In this document: piece after piece, positions 44,403 to 56,898 of the stretch
How positions within the stretch are numbered: position 1 is the first letter of the stretch
Layout: every line of letters starts with the position of its first letter
Source of the DNA: Elmis aenea
Taxonomy: Eukaryota > Arthropoda > Insecta > Coleoptera > Elmidae
Reading direction: 5' to 3'
NCBI GenBank assembly: GCA_947652605.1
Contig: OX393583.1
Coordinates: 10,643,222-10,707,221, forward strand
Length of the DNA: 64,000 bases
The notes under the pieces: generated by a model
Database searches by the model: none
What the model was told of the DNA's origin: nothing
Seen by the model: the letters and a program-made list of their open reading frames with translations, nothing else
Position numbers and translations under genes: made by a program

Positions 44403-44468
44403 AGAAATTCATCAGCTTCGTCGATATCAGAAAGGACACTTGAAGAATGTTGGACGACGCTTCAGCGA
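44403..44468 (+). CDS. Second coding exon (66 nt) of the Gln-rich gene
   Basis: Acceptor aacttgtgcag ends at 44402 and donor CGA|gtgagt starts at 44469. A branch-like actaac and pyrimidine tract lie 20-50 nt upstream. The exon is 22 codons and starts and ends in phase 0, matching the phase-0 end of the preceding exon. It encodes RNSSASSISERTLEECWTTL followed by QR, a hydrophilic stretch and then a short helix-like segment. The joined product would read ...KFVNELQ then RNSSASS. The exon sits in AT-rich DNA and is markedly richer in GC. The next exon was not found before 64000. No known domain is named with confidence. Confidence 0.6.
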
Positions 44469-47185
44469 GTGAGTTGGCTTCTATTCAACCGTGTAGCGTA
44501 TTCTTCCACAAGCTACCATCCAAGTTTCCTGTAGTTTAGTGTAGTTCACCTCCCTCTAGTTCCTGTAGTGTCTAAAATGTAGTTAGGTTTTTGTTTCATA
44601 CGCCATTCCGTTGGTAATTAGATTACAACAGAAAGAAATCGTTTTATATACCTTTGTACGTAAATTCATGTAGCCCAGCTTACAATATCTAAAGCAAATC
44701 AATCAAATCCAAGTTATTCAACACCAAAAACGCTTTTTTACAAACCACAGCTTTTTAAAATCATTTTTCGTTCTCCCACCGGTTATTCCTGCTGTTTGGG
44801 GCAATATATCCCAGATATTTAGAAAAATGATGATCTAATTTAGATCTCCAAAGTAGAATCAAAACTTTTCTTAAATAGTTTGGTATAACTCTTAAGTTCG
44901 GTTGCATAAAGCTCTCTTAAAGCTTAACAGAACGTCAGATCCATGATAACAACAATAATAACGCTGAGTTATCTACAGTTAATCATGCTTTAATTCTGAC
45001 GGAGCCTTGGGCAACCGGGTATTATAATTCAACCTCCATTTTGCTCTACCTCGATGGTAATATATCAAAACAATCAAAATTAAATTATTTTAAATACTTT
45101 CGATCAAATGCTATAGTCAAAAAGCACAAAAGCGTTTAAAAACAAATGAAACCAGAGTATAAAATTACAATTAGAAGTATGTAAACCAATTTCAATTACA
45201 CAACAGCTTGATTATCGAGACCGGAATTACTAATTTATGCCAATACATGCTTGATTATCTAAATCTGATCTAGTCAGCTTATCTTGTGTATTTAAGCACG
45301 GTTTGAAATATTCGCGGTATAGTTTATGGAGAAAAGGCATACAATTATTAACAGGGTCCTTAATAATAATTTGTTTAATGTTAAAATTGTTTTTAAAACA
45401 TTTGCAAACCGCTTTAATTGATGCTCGTATATTTGATACGCAGTGTTTTTTTTCCATTGACACCTTTCAGCAAAATTTCTTTATGTCTTGGTACGTAATC
45501 AACACTTGTGCCATGAAAAAATTGCAAACCGCTTTGGTTGATGCTGTAATGTTTGATCCCAATTGTTTGATCCCAATTGTTTTTTGTTATACACTTACAC
45601 CTTTTAGGCAAAATTATTGAAGTCTTACCCTATTTTAAGCGAAATTGATTTGTCTTATTCATACAAAAATCAATACTCATAAAACATTTAAATCGACTAC
45701 AAAACAACTGCAAAGGGCTTAAGTTGATGCCCTTATGTTTTTATGCAACTGTTTTAGCCCTATCTCGCAATTGTTTTTTGAGTCTTACTAAACGACAAAT
45801 TTTGTTGAATGAAATTTGAAACCAGAATTAGAATTGAACAGAATAGATCATTTCAATTGCTACACGAACACAAATTGCATTGTCTGTGGTCATTGAGACA
45901 AATAATTTTGGTGTAGAATAACAGCACAAGTGGATATAAATTGGCTCTATACACATAACCTACCCACTTATACCCATGGTACTCAAAAGGCATCGTATGT
46001 CCATGTTCCACTACGTGCATATAAGCAACCAGTGATTTTTTACAAAAGTTATATTTTTACAATGTTTTCTTAAGGGTATGACACGATGTATATAATTCTG
46101 TACAAAATCTACACCTTGCATACGATTGTAATTTTTAAATATAGCTGTTGGTTTTCATGATGTACGTACAATTGTCAAAAGGCTATTTAGTGACTTATGA
46201 GGAGTAATCTATAAATTGGGTTGATAATAAAAAAATATAGCGTATATTTAGGTTTGCATGAAACTTTAATATAGGCTTGTTTTTGTACTGACTGGGCCTT
46301 TAAAAAGCGTTTGTTTTTCTACAAAATTTTGCACAATACTTTGAACAGCTTTTATACATCGGGTTGTAGTTTTAAAATTGTAGGTTACAGTTAAAATTAA
46401 TGTTTATTTTATTCCAAATATAGACGTTATTTCTGCAAATCAAACACAATTTTTAACCGTTGAAATTTAAAACAAAACGCCTTAATCTAACACAAGCTTT
46501 TTTTATTTATCTTGACCAAGTTTAAGTTAACAATTGTCATAAACTTACAGCGAAAACAAATTCTAAAACTCACCGCAAATCGCGAACCGATTTTTGAAGG
46601 CAAAATCTTATTAATTCGGTCAAAAAGGACCTTCAATTGTTTTCCGCCAACGCGATGTAACGATTTCTCAAACACCGACGCATGTGTTTCGTACTTCATT
46701 TTTTTTAAATGTTATTCTTAATGTTGTTTTATCATCCTATAGTTGGTAGCACTCAAATTCTTTAAACCCCTGCATGCTAGTGTAGCACATTTTAAATTTC
46801 TTTGTGTTTATTGAAATGTATTGGTAAATGAAATGACATTATTGGGGTATTGGAAAAAAAAAATGTCTGATTTAAAATGGTAAGTATTTTTGTATTTGAC
46901 ACAAAATCAACGCACACTACAACATCACTCCAATAACTATCTTTAACTATAATGATACAAGTTTAGTTTAAACATCGCCTATTTAACGGGAGAAACGAGT
47001 TTTCTCTTAAAGAATATGTAGCCTATTTCCAGATTTCTCGCCTGTTTGTCTATAAATTTCTTATGCGTTTTCGTATATTCATGAAGAGTATAATAAGATA
47101 AAGCGTAGCAATTTTAGTAGGTAGTCGATATTGTTCGCAATGTCTTAGAAGTAGTGATCAAGAAATATACATTTAAAACGTTATG
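44469..47185. other. Intronic AT-rich DNA (inferred)
   Basis: No exon recognised. Near 45395-45790 three diverged units share 'ttgcaaaccgctttggttga' or close forms (45402, 45521, 45707), a small decayed tandem repeat. Confidence 0.4.
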
Positions 47186-48033
47186 TAATGTGTACAAAAG
47201 GTAACGTAAGGGATCATAATCTCGTCTGGACAACTTTACAAAAAAAGTTTTAAATAAAAGTTGTTTGTGGTAATTTACTACATAACCCTAAATAATTTTC
47301 AACTATACAGTGTTTTGTTTTTGCGCACCGATTTTTTTTTTAAATAAAACACCAAGTAGGTATGTTTTTTAATTGTTAGATGTAAAATTGAATTCTCTTT
47401 CAAAAACATATAGGTTTTATGTATTTCTAAATTCAGTCATTTTTGAGTTATTTAAGTTTTTATAAAATGATTCACAGAAACAGGAGTTTAAAAAAATAAT
47501 GATAAACTTACAACTTGGCTATGACAGAACGAATTCCTTTAAAACTTTGTAGGACAATGGTGATTTTTGACTAGTTAAAATTTTAAAATAATACACAGGG
47601 TGTTCCTTATGTTCGGTCCATTTAGTCAAACTTTAAACACGAAGAAGTAATTTTTTTTTAACGGAACGTCCTTTATATTTTTACGTGTTCTTATCGATAA
47701 TGTAATCAACTTCAAAAACTATTAAACGTCAATTATGTCTAAACTCAGTATTTCTTGAGTTATTGCGGTTTTCTTGATAATTTACGGCTTTCAAATAATA
47801 AACTTTTTTTTCTCAAAAAAACAATTATTTTTCGGATATACTGTCTTATGTATTTTATACTTTGTTGGATAACAGATATACCTGTAATAATACATCCTAC
47901 AATGGTTATTATAATTTAAATTTAAAAAGGAATTTCAAAAAAGGCTGTATACTATTTTATCAACTTTTTCCACTATTTTTTTGTGGAGTTAATCGATTTG
48001 GCAACTGAGCCGTTCATTTAAAACAAATTTTCA

Positions 48034-48277
48034 CCGAGCTCGGTGGCTGGTTGGCATGCAACCTTCCGAGTTAATCGGGAGGTCGTGGGTTCGAATCCCA
48101 TGGCCGTCTGTCATCGTAGAGGTTTCAGGTGGTTCCCTCTACCTACTATAGGCAAATGCTGTGACAGTACTTCCACCTACCCTTACCTTACCCACCCTTT
48201 GCTTGTTCCCCGCCCCCTCCTCCCGGACGCTAGTGACCACAGATGTCGAAGCGTCCTTACACTCAATAAAAAAAAAA
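48034..48277 (+). mobile_element. tRNA-derived SINE, copy 1
   Basis: It has a polymerase III-type A box (TGGCTGGTTGG, 48044-48054) and B box (GGTTCGAATCC, 48088-48098), about 34 nt apart, as in a tRNA. A non-tRNA body and an A-rich tail after 'actcaat' follow. The tRNA-like head is not a functional tRNA gene. It is moved by a LINE partner. It is nearly identical to copy 2. Confidence 0.85.
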
Positions 48278-48722
48278 TAATTAAAAATTTCTTGATATTT
48301 CCAAAGCCTATTAGCTTAATTCTATTATAAATATTGCGTTTGTATCCGTAAATTATCAAGAAAACCGCAATAACTCGAGAAAAACCGATCTTCTTAGGCA
48401 TAATTAACCTTCAATAGTTTTTGAAGATAATACATTATCAATAAGAACATGTAAAGATATAAAGGGTGTTCCATTAAAAAAAGAAAAACTTACTTACTCG
48501 TGTTTGAAGTTTAACTAAGTGGACCGGGCATAAGGAACACCCTGTGTATTATTTTAAAATTTTAACCAGTCAAAAATCACTATGACTATTGCCTTAGACA
48601 GTTTCAAAGGAATTCGTTCTGATACAGCCAAGTTGTGAAGTACCTATCATTATTTTTTTTATTAGACTCCTGTTTCTGTCAAAATTTCTATAAAAACTTA
48701 AACAACTCAAAAATCAATGAAA

Positions 48723-48969
48723 CCGAGCTCGGTGGCTGGTTGGTAAGTAACCTTCCGAGTTAATCGGGAGGTCGTGGGTTCGAATCCCACGGCCGTCTGT
48801 CATCGTAGAGGTTTCAGGTGGTTCCCTCTACCTACTATAGGCAAATGCTGTGACAGTACTTCCACCTACCCTTACCTTACCCACCCTTTCCTTGTTTCTC
48901 GCCCCCTCCTCCCGGACGTTAATGGCCAAAGTAGTTGAAGCGTCCTTAAACACTCAATAAAAAAAAAAA
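48723..48969 (+). mobile_element. tRNA-derived SINE, copy 2
   Basis: It has the same structure (A box 48733-48743, B box 48777-48787, A-rich tail), flanked by an 8-bp direct duplication caatgaaa at 48715-48722 and 48970-48977. Same orientation as copy 1, about 690 bp away. Confidence 0.88.
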
Positions 48970-49228
48970 CAATGAAATAATGTACATAAAACCTATATGT
49001 TCTTGAAAGAGAATTCAATTTTACATCTAAATATTATAAAATATACTGGGTGTCTTATTAAAAAAAAAAAAAAGTTAAGTACCGGTGTGCAAAAACAAAA
49101 CACTGTATAGTTGAAAATAATTTAAGGTTAAGTAGCCAATGACCACAAACAAATTTTATATATATTTTTTTCGTTAAGTTGTCAGCAGACGAGATTGATC
49201 CGTTACTTAACTTTTTGTGCACACTGTA

Positions 49229-50060
49229 TAAAGATTCTCTACGGATTAGGCTTACATTTTCTTTGTCTCACTGTAAACATTTCCTGCGGAATAGTATTGA
49301 TTCAATATTACCGGAAAACAATATAACTTCAATAAACATTTAGGTACCAGTGTCATCGCAGCACTGGAAAGAAAGTGTTTTGGTTCATCTTGATTTCGAT
49401 TTCGATAACAAATCGGATATTTCCAACGTATTGGAAGATATTCGGTAGTAAAAATACGTATATTTTTCGAATCGAATCGATACATATGGTCGGATTTTGG
49501 CTTCTCGGCTGTCACATATTTTATCAAATCGTTTACAACAGAAACAATAAATGAAGCAAAAATTTTGTTTAAAAAAAAAAAAAACTACAGTTTTAAAAGC
49601 TTTTAAATGTTATATTACCGAACGTAAAATATTCCGCGATTTAGACTGTGTAAGCATTTAAACTTAAACTAATTACAGTTTTTTTAAGTTTAATAAATAA
49701 TACAGAAAAAGTAGTAGCATTAAAATTGTAGAAATTTCTTTTAGAAAGGCAAAACTTATTACTAGATCAATGTTTGAACCATTAAGACTCATTTTAATTA
49801 ATTAATTTAAGTCTTAACCTTGAGGGTAAACCAAAAGTCCTTAAACACTGCTATAACGGCGTAAATACAAGTTTTGTGAAAAAAAAACTTTGGGGTACAT
49901 TATTAGCTACATTTTGACTTACTTTGGGTTATATTTTGTAAAGTTTAACAATTAAAACTATTGTCTTTTTTTAAAGTTAACTTTTCTGCCTAAGAGATTT
50001 GTTTGTGTTTTCAATTACCACAAAAATATTTAGTGTTTCATAAGGTATTTAAAAAACATT
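49229..50060. other. Unique AT-rich sequence
   Basis: No gene or repeat partner recognised. Confidence 0.3.
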
Positions 50061-50064
50061 TTTT

Positions 50065-50985
50065 GACGAATTTCGGCGACCAGTAGCGTAACTTTAATAT
50101 AGATTAAACCACACCCCTGACGCACCGCTCCGACAGTACTTGTAAAATTTGACATAACATACATTTAATTTGACAGCTAGGTTAGGTAAAGGTAATTTTC
50201 TGACAAAATATAATTCGTGCATTACAAATAATCTATAATTTTTGACAAATCTTTACTCATGCACGTTGAATCAGAAAAAATCACTCGTGCACTCGTGTTT
50301 TTTTCAGCTCAACTTCCATTCGACCATATTTACCACAAATTATCGATAATTTTCAATGCACTGGTTATATTACTAGATACTAAAAATTTGTTTTACCAGT
50401 CAAATTTTCGTTTTTAACCAATCACAAAACCCAAATCTTCTAGATCTAGAGACTACCAATAGGAGCGTTATTACACGGTAATAACTTTACATACCCCTGT
50501 TAGATGTCGATCCTCCTGTCAAATTGGCGTTTTCGGCCAATAACAAACTCAAATTTCCTAAAAACGACCAATAAACATAATCATACACTGATAGTATCCT
50601 TTTCGCAATTAACAGATTTTCATGCGTTTATTGGTCGTTTCCAAGAAATTTGACTTTGTGATTGGTCAAAAATATAAATTTTGTGTGGGAATTAAATATT
50701 TTAGTCTTGCTAATTTTTTGACGAATTTCGGCGACCAGTAGCGTTACTTTAATATGGATTAAACCACACTCCAGACGCACCGCTCAGACAGTATTCGCAA
50801 AATTTGACATAACGTACATTTAATTTGACAGCTAGGTTAGGTGAAGGAAATTTTCTCACAAAATATAACTCGTGCATAGCAAATAATCTATAATTTTTGA
50901 CAATAAATCTTTACTTATGCAAGTTGAATCAGAAAAATCACTCGTGTTTTTTTCAGATCAACTTGCATTCGGGCATATTTACCAC
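50065..50985. repeat. Two partial direct copies of the 8960-10000 repeat family
   Basis: 'gacgaatttcggcgaccagt' followed by 'agcgt(a/t)actttaatat' occurs at 50076 and 50722. Each copy continues to 'aaaatcactcgtg' and 'acttgcattcgggcata'-like ends. Intervening sequence matches 13130-13330. Confidence 0.65.
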
Positions 50986-51072
50986 TGAAAATTATGCCTC
51001 AATTAGAATTTACTGAGAATTGTGTTGATGTTTATTTGACACAGGACGTTATTTTTTGCTCACAATTATGTA

Positions 51073-51816
51073 CAGGGTGGTCCAAATTCGATGGGATTGC
51101 ATGGGAATCTCGGTTAGTATTTAAGAAAGAGAAACGGTTAAATTACCAAAAATGTGCAGTTTTTTGAGACAAACTCAGAACCGTTTTCAACAATATTCTA
51201 TCATTTCTGGTTTTTGAGTTATCGAATAAAAAGTGTTTTTTTGTCATATTAATATTGTGCCATATCTCCGTTATTATTGTAAATATTGAAAATATTTATT
51301 AAGATTATTTGTATGTTTAATTTGATTATACTATAAACACACAGCCTACTATGATTTTCTTAAAAAAAAAAAACTAAAAAACCTGCATAACTTGCGTATT
51401 GTTGAAAATAAATACATCAACCCTTATATATATGAAATGAGAAAAAAATGAGAAATTTAAATAGGTCATAGCCAACTATCGTTTCTATTTAAAAAAAGGT
51501 AAGTTTGTGTCATAACTTTTTAACGGCGAGAGTAAAATATTTTTTTTTAGTGTAATCAAATTAAACAAAAATATCTAATAATAATCTTTATAAATATTTT
51601 TGATATTTAAAACAATAACGGAGATACGACACATTATTAAAATGACAAAAAAACACTTTTTATTCGATAACTCGAAAACCGGAAATGATAGAGTATTTTT
51701 GAAAACGGTTCTGAGTTTGTCTCAAAAAACTGCACATTTTTGGTAGTTTAACCGTTTCTCTATCTTAAATATTAACCGAGATACCCATGCAATCCCATCG
51801 AATTTTGACCAACCTG
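51073..51816. mobile_element. Foldback Tc1/mariner-like element (744 bp)
   Basis: The ends are TA|CAGGGTGGTCCAAATTCGAT and ATCGAATTTTGACCAACCTG|TA. The arms are nearly complementary throughout (gggattgcatgggaatctcg against cgagatacccatgcaatccc), with the centre near 51400. Single-arm relatives lie at 4872, 8526 and, as a diverged right half, 61190-61564. Confidence 0.85.
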
Positions 51817-51818
51817 TA

Positions 51819-53030
51819 CTGTATCATATAGCCGTTGCCTAAACAATTTTTACACACTTATTATCAATAATAAGTTAATTTAATTTTTTCGTTCCCTCAC
51901 GGGCACCAGATTAACGTTAACATTAAAAAGTTTCGGGCAATATAACAAGCAGAAACATAATCTCGCACAAAATAAATAAAAGTAAGAAACGAGTGCGGTT
52001 TTTGGAGGTTGTGCTCCCCTTCCACTTCCGTTTCCTGTAATATTTTACCCCTTTCGCCTCTACAAATCAACACGTTAATCTTAAGGAGGACAGCCGAAAT
52101 ACACCTTGTTCCATATTTACGCCGAAAGTGGCAACGATTTTCACCGCCGACTGTACGAATAAAAAGAGCAATTTAAAATAAAAATCAGAATTTCACACTT
52201 CGACAACTTTTAATTCACTCGCTGTTCAAATAAGGGGTGGAAGCGATTTTTAAAATCGCGATTATTTACTTAAAAACCGTTTACTTCGGAGCTTTTTTAA
52301 GCCAATCGGCCGATTATGAAACAAAAAACGGCGATGAAAATTGTGTATTCACGATCATAATGAAAATAAAATCGGATGAATTTCTTTTGAGAGGCAATTA
52401 ACGGTTATAAAAACAATAAGCCGGCAATAAATAACACGTTTTTGTACAGTAACGTGGATAAGCTGTTATAAATAAAATAAAGGCACTTAAGAGACAGCGT
52501 GCTGTGCCTGTTCGAACAAGAAAAATTCAATAGAAGTAATTTATTACGGTCGCCACCATTTTAAAAAATAAAAATATAATTGTGTTAAATTACACGTATT
52601 AAAGGACTCGGAACGTACTTAAATATTGCAGTATAGGGCTTAAAGTCCCATAAAATGGGGTGAAAAAGAGGGTGTCAATAAGTATTGGTTTTGGAACAGG
52701 GGCGCAATGATTTGCCCCACGCAGGAAACGGTTGTTGAAGAATATTTTTTATCATCTACAGTTATAACTCTTCTGAATGTAGATGAACATTTAATAAGCG
52801 AATCACTGTATAGTCCCGTATATAAATCAACTTTTTAAGTTCGTAATATTGGTTTTATAAAAGTCGTTTACCTTAAACACATGTGTAACTACTTAGAAAT
52901 AGTTTTATTAATGAATATTTCATAAATAAAACACTTCTGTGTCTTTTTCGATTGTTTTTACTAAGCATATTGCACAGTGTGCGTAGTAAAATTAGGCTGT
53001 TGATCAGAAATTCGCGTTTTGACTTAAAAA
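51819..53030. other. Long non-repetitive stretch, possible regulatory DNA
   Basis: From about 51880 to 52650 I see no repeat and somewhat higher GC than the neighbours, with no open frame. In an intron of a presumed transcription regulator this could be an enhancer, but that is inference. Confidence 0.3.
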
Positions 53031-53760
53031 CCAAGCTCCAGAAAATAACGGTTCTGTTCCGGTTACCGGTTCGGTAAACTTAAACTTTTTAAGAACCCGA
53101 ACTGCAAAAATAAAACGGTTTAGTTTCTGTTAACAGTTCGGTAAAGTTTAGCTTTTAGGGGCCCGGTTACCGGTTTAGTAAAGTTTATCTTTAGAGACCC
53201 GAACCGCAAAGAATAATGGTTTAGTACCGCTTATTGGTTCCGTAAATTTTAACTTTTCTGGGACTCGAACCGCAAAATATAACGGTTCAGTAAATTTGAA
53301 TTTTCCATAGACCTAAACTTTGAAGAATCAAGGTTTATTTTCGGTTACCAGTTCAGTAAACTTTAACTTGTTAGGAACCCTAACCTCAAAAAATAAAGGT
53401 TTGGGTTCTGTTTACGGTTCAGTAAAGTTCAGCTTTTGAGAAACCCGAACCGTAAAGAATAACTGGTTCCGTGAAGTCTATTTTTTTTGGTACCCGAATC
53501 GCAAAAATAACAGTTCAGTAAATTTTAAATTTACAGGCACCTAAACCGCCAAGAATAACAGTTCAATTCCGGTTACTAGTTAAGTACAGTTTTACTTTTT
53601 AGATACCTGAACTACAAATAGCGAAAGTTTAGCTCCGTTGCCAGTTCAGCAAACTTTAACATCTTGGTTTTCGTTTCGATTCACAGTTATTACTGATTCG
53701 ATTACCGCTTCGGCGGAAACGGTTCGGTTCTGTTTCGGTTGGATGATTTTTCCAAGTATT
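53030..53760 (+). repeat. GGTTCGGTAAA / AACCCGAACCG imperfect repeats
   Basis: Phrases such as 'ggttaccggttcggtaaact', 'gaacccgaactgcaaaaata' and 'acccgaaccgcaaagaataa' alternate about every 60-75 bp for some 9 units. A related inverted patch lies at 55263-55440 (gaaccgaaccggaactgaaa). These may be subterminal arrays of one hAT-type element. Confidence 0.55.
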
Positions 53761-53766
53761 CTTAAT

Positions 53767-54984
53767 CAGGGTGGATAAAAATCATGATTAAAAAAAAAAA
53801 AAAAAAAATCGATTTATTTGATTTAAATCAGATTTTTTTGATTTAAATCAAATGTACCATATTATCGAATTTAGTGACATATTCACATACTATTTCTGTT
53901 TTGTGCTAATATACCTATTTAATAATCATTATATTTAATTCATTGGTGAATTTTTGTCAAAATGAAAAATTAAATATAATTGAAAAAATCAGTGCTAAAT
54001 GGTGATGTTTAATTAATTATGTACAGGGTGAGTCATTAGTGCGGGATCGGTCGATTGTGGCTAAACGACTTGAGATATGAAGTTGAATCAAATGCTATTT
54101 TATACAGTTTTTTCTTAACAACACAATAAAAATATTTTCAAATATACAGGGTGAGTCACCTTTCTGGAACTAATAGCAACTTTTATATTTCAAATACAAC
54201 ACCCAATTTTTTATTTAATATTTTTGACCGCCTTAATTTTAGCTTTGCATCAATGTAAAATACTACATGTTTTTATAAGGCGTTGTAAAAAAAAAATCAT
54301 TTTCTAAATTATTCAAGGTTGTAAGTCTGTATTTAAAAAATTCTCCTGAAGTTATTTTGAAGTACAGAGTTTTAATTTGGTATGGACATGCAGAAAAAAT
54401 TTCTCTGTTCGCTGGATATGAAAAAATTTGAATCATACATACAGGAGTGTTTATAAATAGGTGGCAACTTCCATGATTTTAAAAAGCTCGTAACTCGATT
54501 TTTTCAAATGCGAACCCCTGTATTTTTTTATATAATCGAATTCGTCTTTAAAAGAGCTTCATATTTTGTTAAGTATGTCCTATACCCAACACTCATACTT
54601 TACGAGATATTCGACATTTTTCTTCAAATCGTTATTGAAGCAATAGAGTGCCGTGGAAATTGAAAAAAACTGACTGTTCACTTCGCTAATGCCAAAAACT
54701 TGTCATTTATTTTTTGAATTAATGCATATCCACAATGAATATTACTTTACAAGAGCAAATTGATATGGTTTATTCACCATTTCATGTGTTTAATTACTAA
54801 TAGTAATACAATTTTGTTTTATTATAAATATTATATTGTACTCATATGATCTGTGATTTAAATTGATAATTTTTTTTTTAAAATCACTTGATTTAAATCA
54901 ATGATTTTTTTAAAAAAATCACTTGATTTAAATCATGATTTAAATCGTGATTTTAATCAATTGATTTAAATCTGCTCAACCCTG
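53767..54984. mobile_element. hAT element, reverse sibling of 27249-29031
   Basis: The ends are CAGGGTGGATAAAAATC and ATCTGCTCAACCCTG, with an exact 8-bp duplication ttcttaat at 53759-53766 and 54985-54992. It contains the same internal Tc1/mariner-like pieces (CAGGGTGAGTCATTAGTG at 54025, CAGGGTGAGTCACC at 54147) but lacks the GC-rich MITE. No transposase. Confidence 0.92.
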
Positions 54985-54999
54985 TTCTTAATAAAAAGT

Positions 55000-56040
55000 A
55001 AAAAAAAAATAAACACGTCTCCACTTGGCGTTTAAGTATAGAGACAAAATGGGTGATTACATTATGTGTAGGTATATTTGTTATTTTATCTTTTTAATTA
55101 TTATATTAATATTCAAATCATCCAGTTACAATTATATAAATAAAAAATATGCAATGGGGTTAAAACACAATATCATTATTCAAACTGTTTCAAACACTGA
55201 AACAGGCCGAAACAATTAAATATTTGGTTAAATTATAAATGCAAGGAAGTGTAATTAGGGTTTTATAATATATATAACACGGACTTGAACCGAACCGGAA
55301 CTGAAACAAAAACCGGTACGAACCGGTGTTTTTGCATAAACCGTGAACCGGAACTAAACCTTTCATTTAAAAAATCACAAAACCGCAAAATCGAACTAAA
55401 CCGAATGGTGCGAACCGGTTCAAACTGCTTCAACGAGTTCACTACTTGTGTATAGAAAAAGTTAAGACGAAACCGGTGCCATAATCCAGTCACTTTTTGT
55501 TTCAAAAGACGCGGGCAAAATTTCATGTTCATGGCGAAAACAATAAAAAAAAAAATGATTCGAATTTGTGATGTGCGCGTTAAATCTAAAAATAGGGCTG
55601 TAATGTAGAATAAGCGTATATTGAGCGATATGCCGCCGAATGCATGGTACACGGTGGTACTGCATGCGTATGAGAGCATAAAATCACTTTTGTTAAAAGT
55701 TCATTTATTTCTCTCTTTTACGACGTCTTCTGTCTCTTGTTTATACACTGCCACGAAGATTTTATAAGGTATCACATAAAACTTCAGAGCAAACGTTATT
55801 TAATGGTTAATTTAAGGGAGTGTCCTTTGTTTAGCTTACTGGCAATGACGGTAATATTTTCAATTATGCCTCATTATCGGTAGTTTATCCATGATTTTCG
55901 AAGCATACAATACCTTTAAAAAGTTTATTTTAAATGTGTAACAATCCCAAACTATGTTTTTAGGATGTAAACACTTATTCTTATGCAACTGAATTTTCTA
56001 AAGGATTACACTTCGAAAGTTATGTACATAATTGAAAAAC
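55000..56040. other. Mostly unique, with AACCGG-rich patch
   Basis: 55263-55440 has many 'accgg' and 'gaaccg' motifs. The remaining sequence has no supported gene. Confidence 0.35.
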
Positions 56041-56610
56041 TTGTGCTACAACAATATCTACTTCTTTTTTTTCTTCTCAAACTTATGCCTCTCCACCATT
56101 AACTGTAAGACGTATTCCTCAGGTTCATGTGGGTGGTTTCTTTTGTGAGGCTCCCAGTATCTTTCTTCTTTTGTCAACTCTCTAACCCAGTGATCTCCAA
56201 CCTTTTGTGCTCTAGGATCACTTTTTTTGTTAAATTCGTACCCGACATATATCTACTTTTGAAGAATTATAAAATTATTGCCGCAAAATTTTATTGTTTA
56301 TTAAAGTATTGCATAGCATAGCAAAGGTAAATATGGGAAGAATTTAATTATTAAAAATATAAAATTCTCGAGATCGACCAGTGAGGACGTCGCCATCGTC
56401 CGGTCGGTCGCGATCGACTGGTTGGAGATCCCTGCTCTAACCACATTCATCTTTTTGCTCATACAAACATTCCAGATTTTCTTGTTCTTCCATTGGCCTT
56501 CTCCTTCCTTCTCGTACTTCCTGGACTGTTTTGGTCATGATATTTCCTCCTATTTTAAACACATGTCCTTACCATGTGTCTCCTGAAAAGTCTCCGCTTT
56601 TGTTTTCAGT
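56040..56610 (-). pseudogene. Possible degraded non-LTR retroelement 3' coding end
   Basis: Excluding the hAT MITE at 56188-56434, the minus strand reads RRHMVRTCV-like, GGNIMTKTVQEVREGRRRPM and, after frameshifts, VVRELTKEERYWEPHKRNHP then EPEEYVLQLMVERHKFEKKK and a stop. An 'H-V ... R..GRRR.' order resembles the C-terminus of some LINE ORF2 proteins, but the match is loose. It could be another kind of decayed gene. Confidence 0.35.
56188..56434. mobile_element. hAT MITE (247 bp)
   Basis: The ends are CAGTGATCTCCAACC and GGTTGGAGATCCCTG, with an exact 8-bp duplication ctctaacc at 56180-56187 and 56435-56442. The right subterminal is GC-rich (gaccagtgaggacgtcgcc). Removing it joins the flanking sequence into a continuous frame. 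Confidence 0.9.
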
Positions 56611-56898
56611 TTTTTTTTCTGTGCCTACCTATCCGTTTTTATTGATATTAAACTTAATTTTCATGCTTCTCTTCGTAAGAAAATCACATGATAGTATTTA
56701 GCTTGTTAATATAGGTATGGACATTGATAAAGGTATAGATTTTGCATAGGTAGTAAAGCACGTATTATTTAGCTTTTCTTTCTTTAGCAGGTGCGTGGCG
56801 CAAATAGGAATAATAACGTGGTTTGGAGTAGTGACCTTTTAGTTTGAAATACATCCTACATTTTAGTTATATGTATTAGTGCAAATAGTTGCTATACA

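Larger units (their letters stand above)
47188..49226. mobile_element. Foldback Tc1/mariner-like element with SINE insertions
   Basis: The right end gatccgttacttaacttttt...gcacactg|ta is the reverse complement of the left end (gtgtacaaaaggtaacgtaa), and both match the 32783-34693 family. Internal CAGGGTG/CACCCTG motifs mirror each other at 47597 and about 48544. Two SINEs (48034 and 48723) lie in its right half. Confidence 0.75.

Noticed and set aside
48044..48100. tRNA gene
   Set aside because: A and B boxes are present, but the sequence continues as a SINE body with an A-rich tail and occurs twice; the cloverleaf is not maintained.
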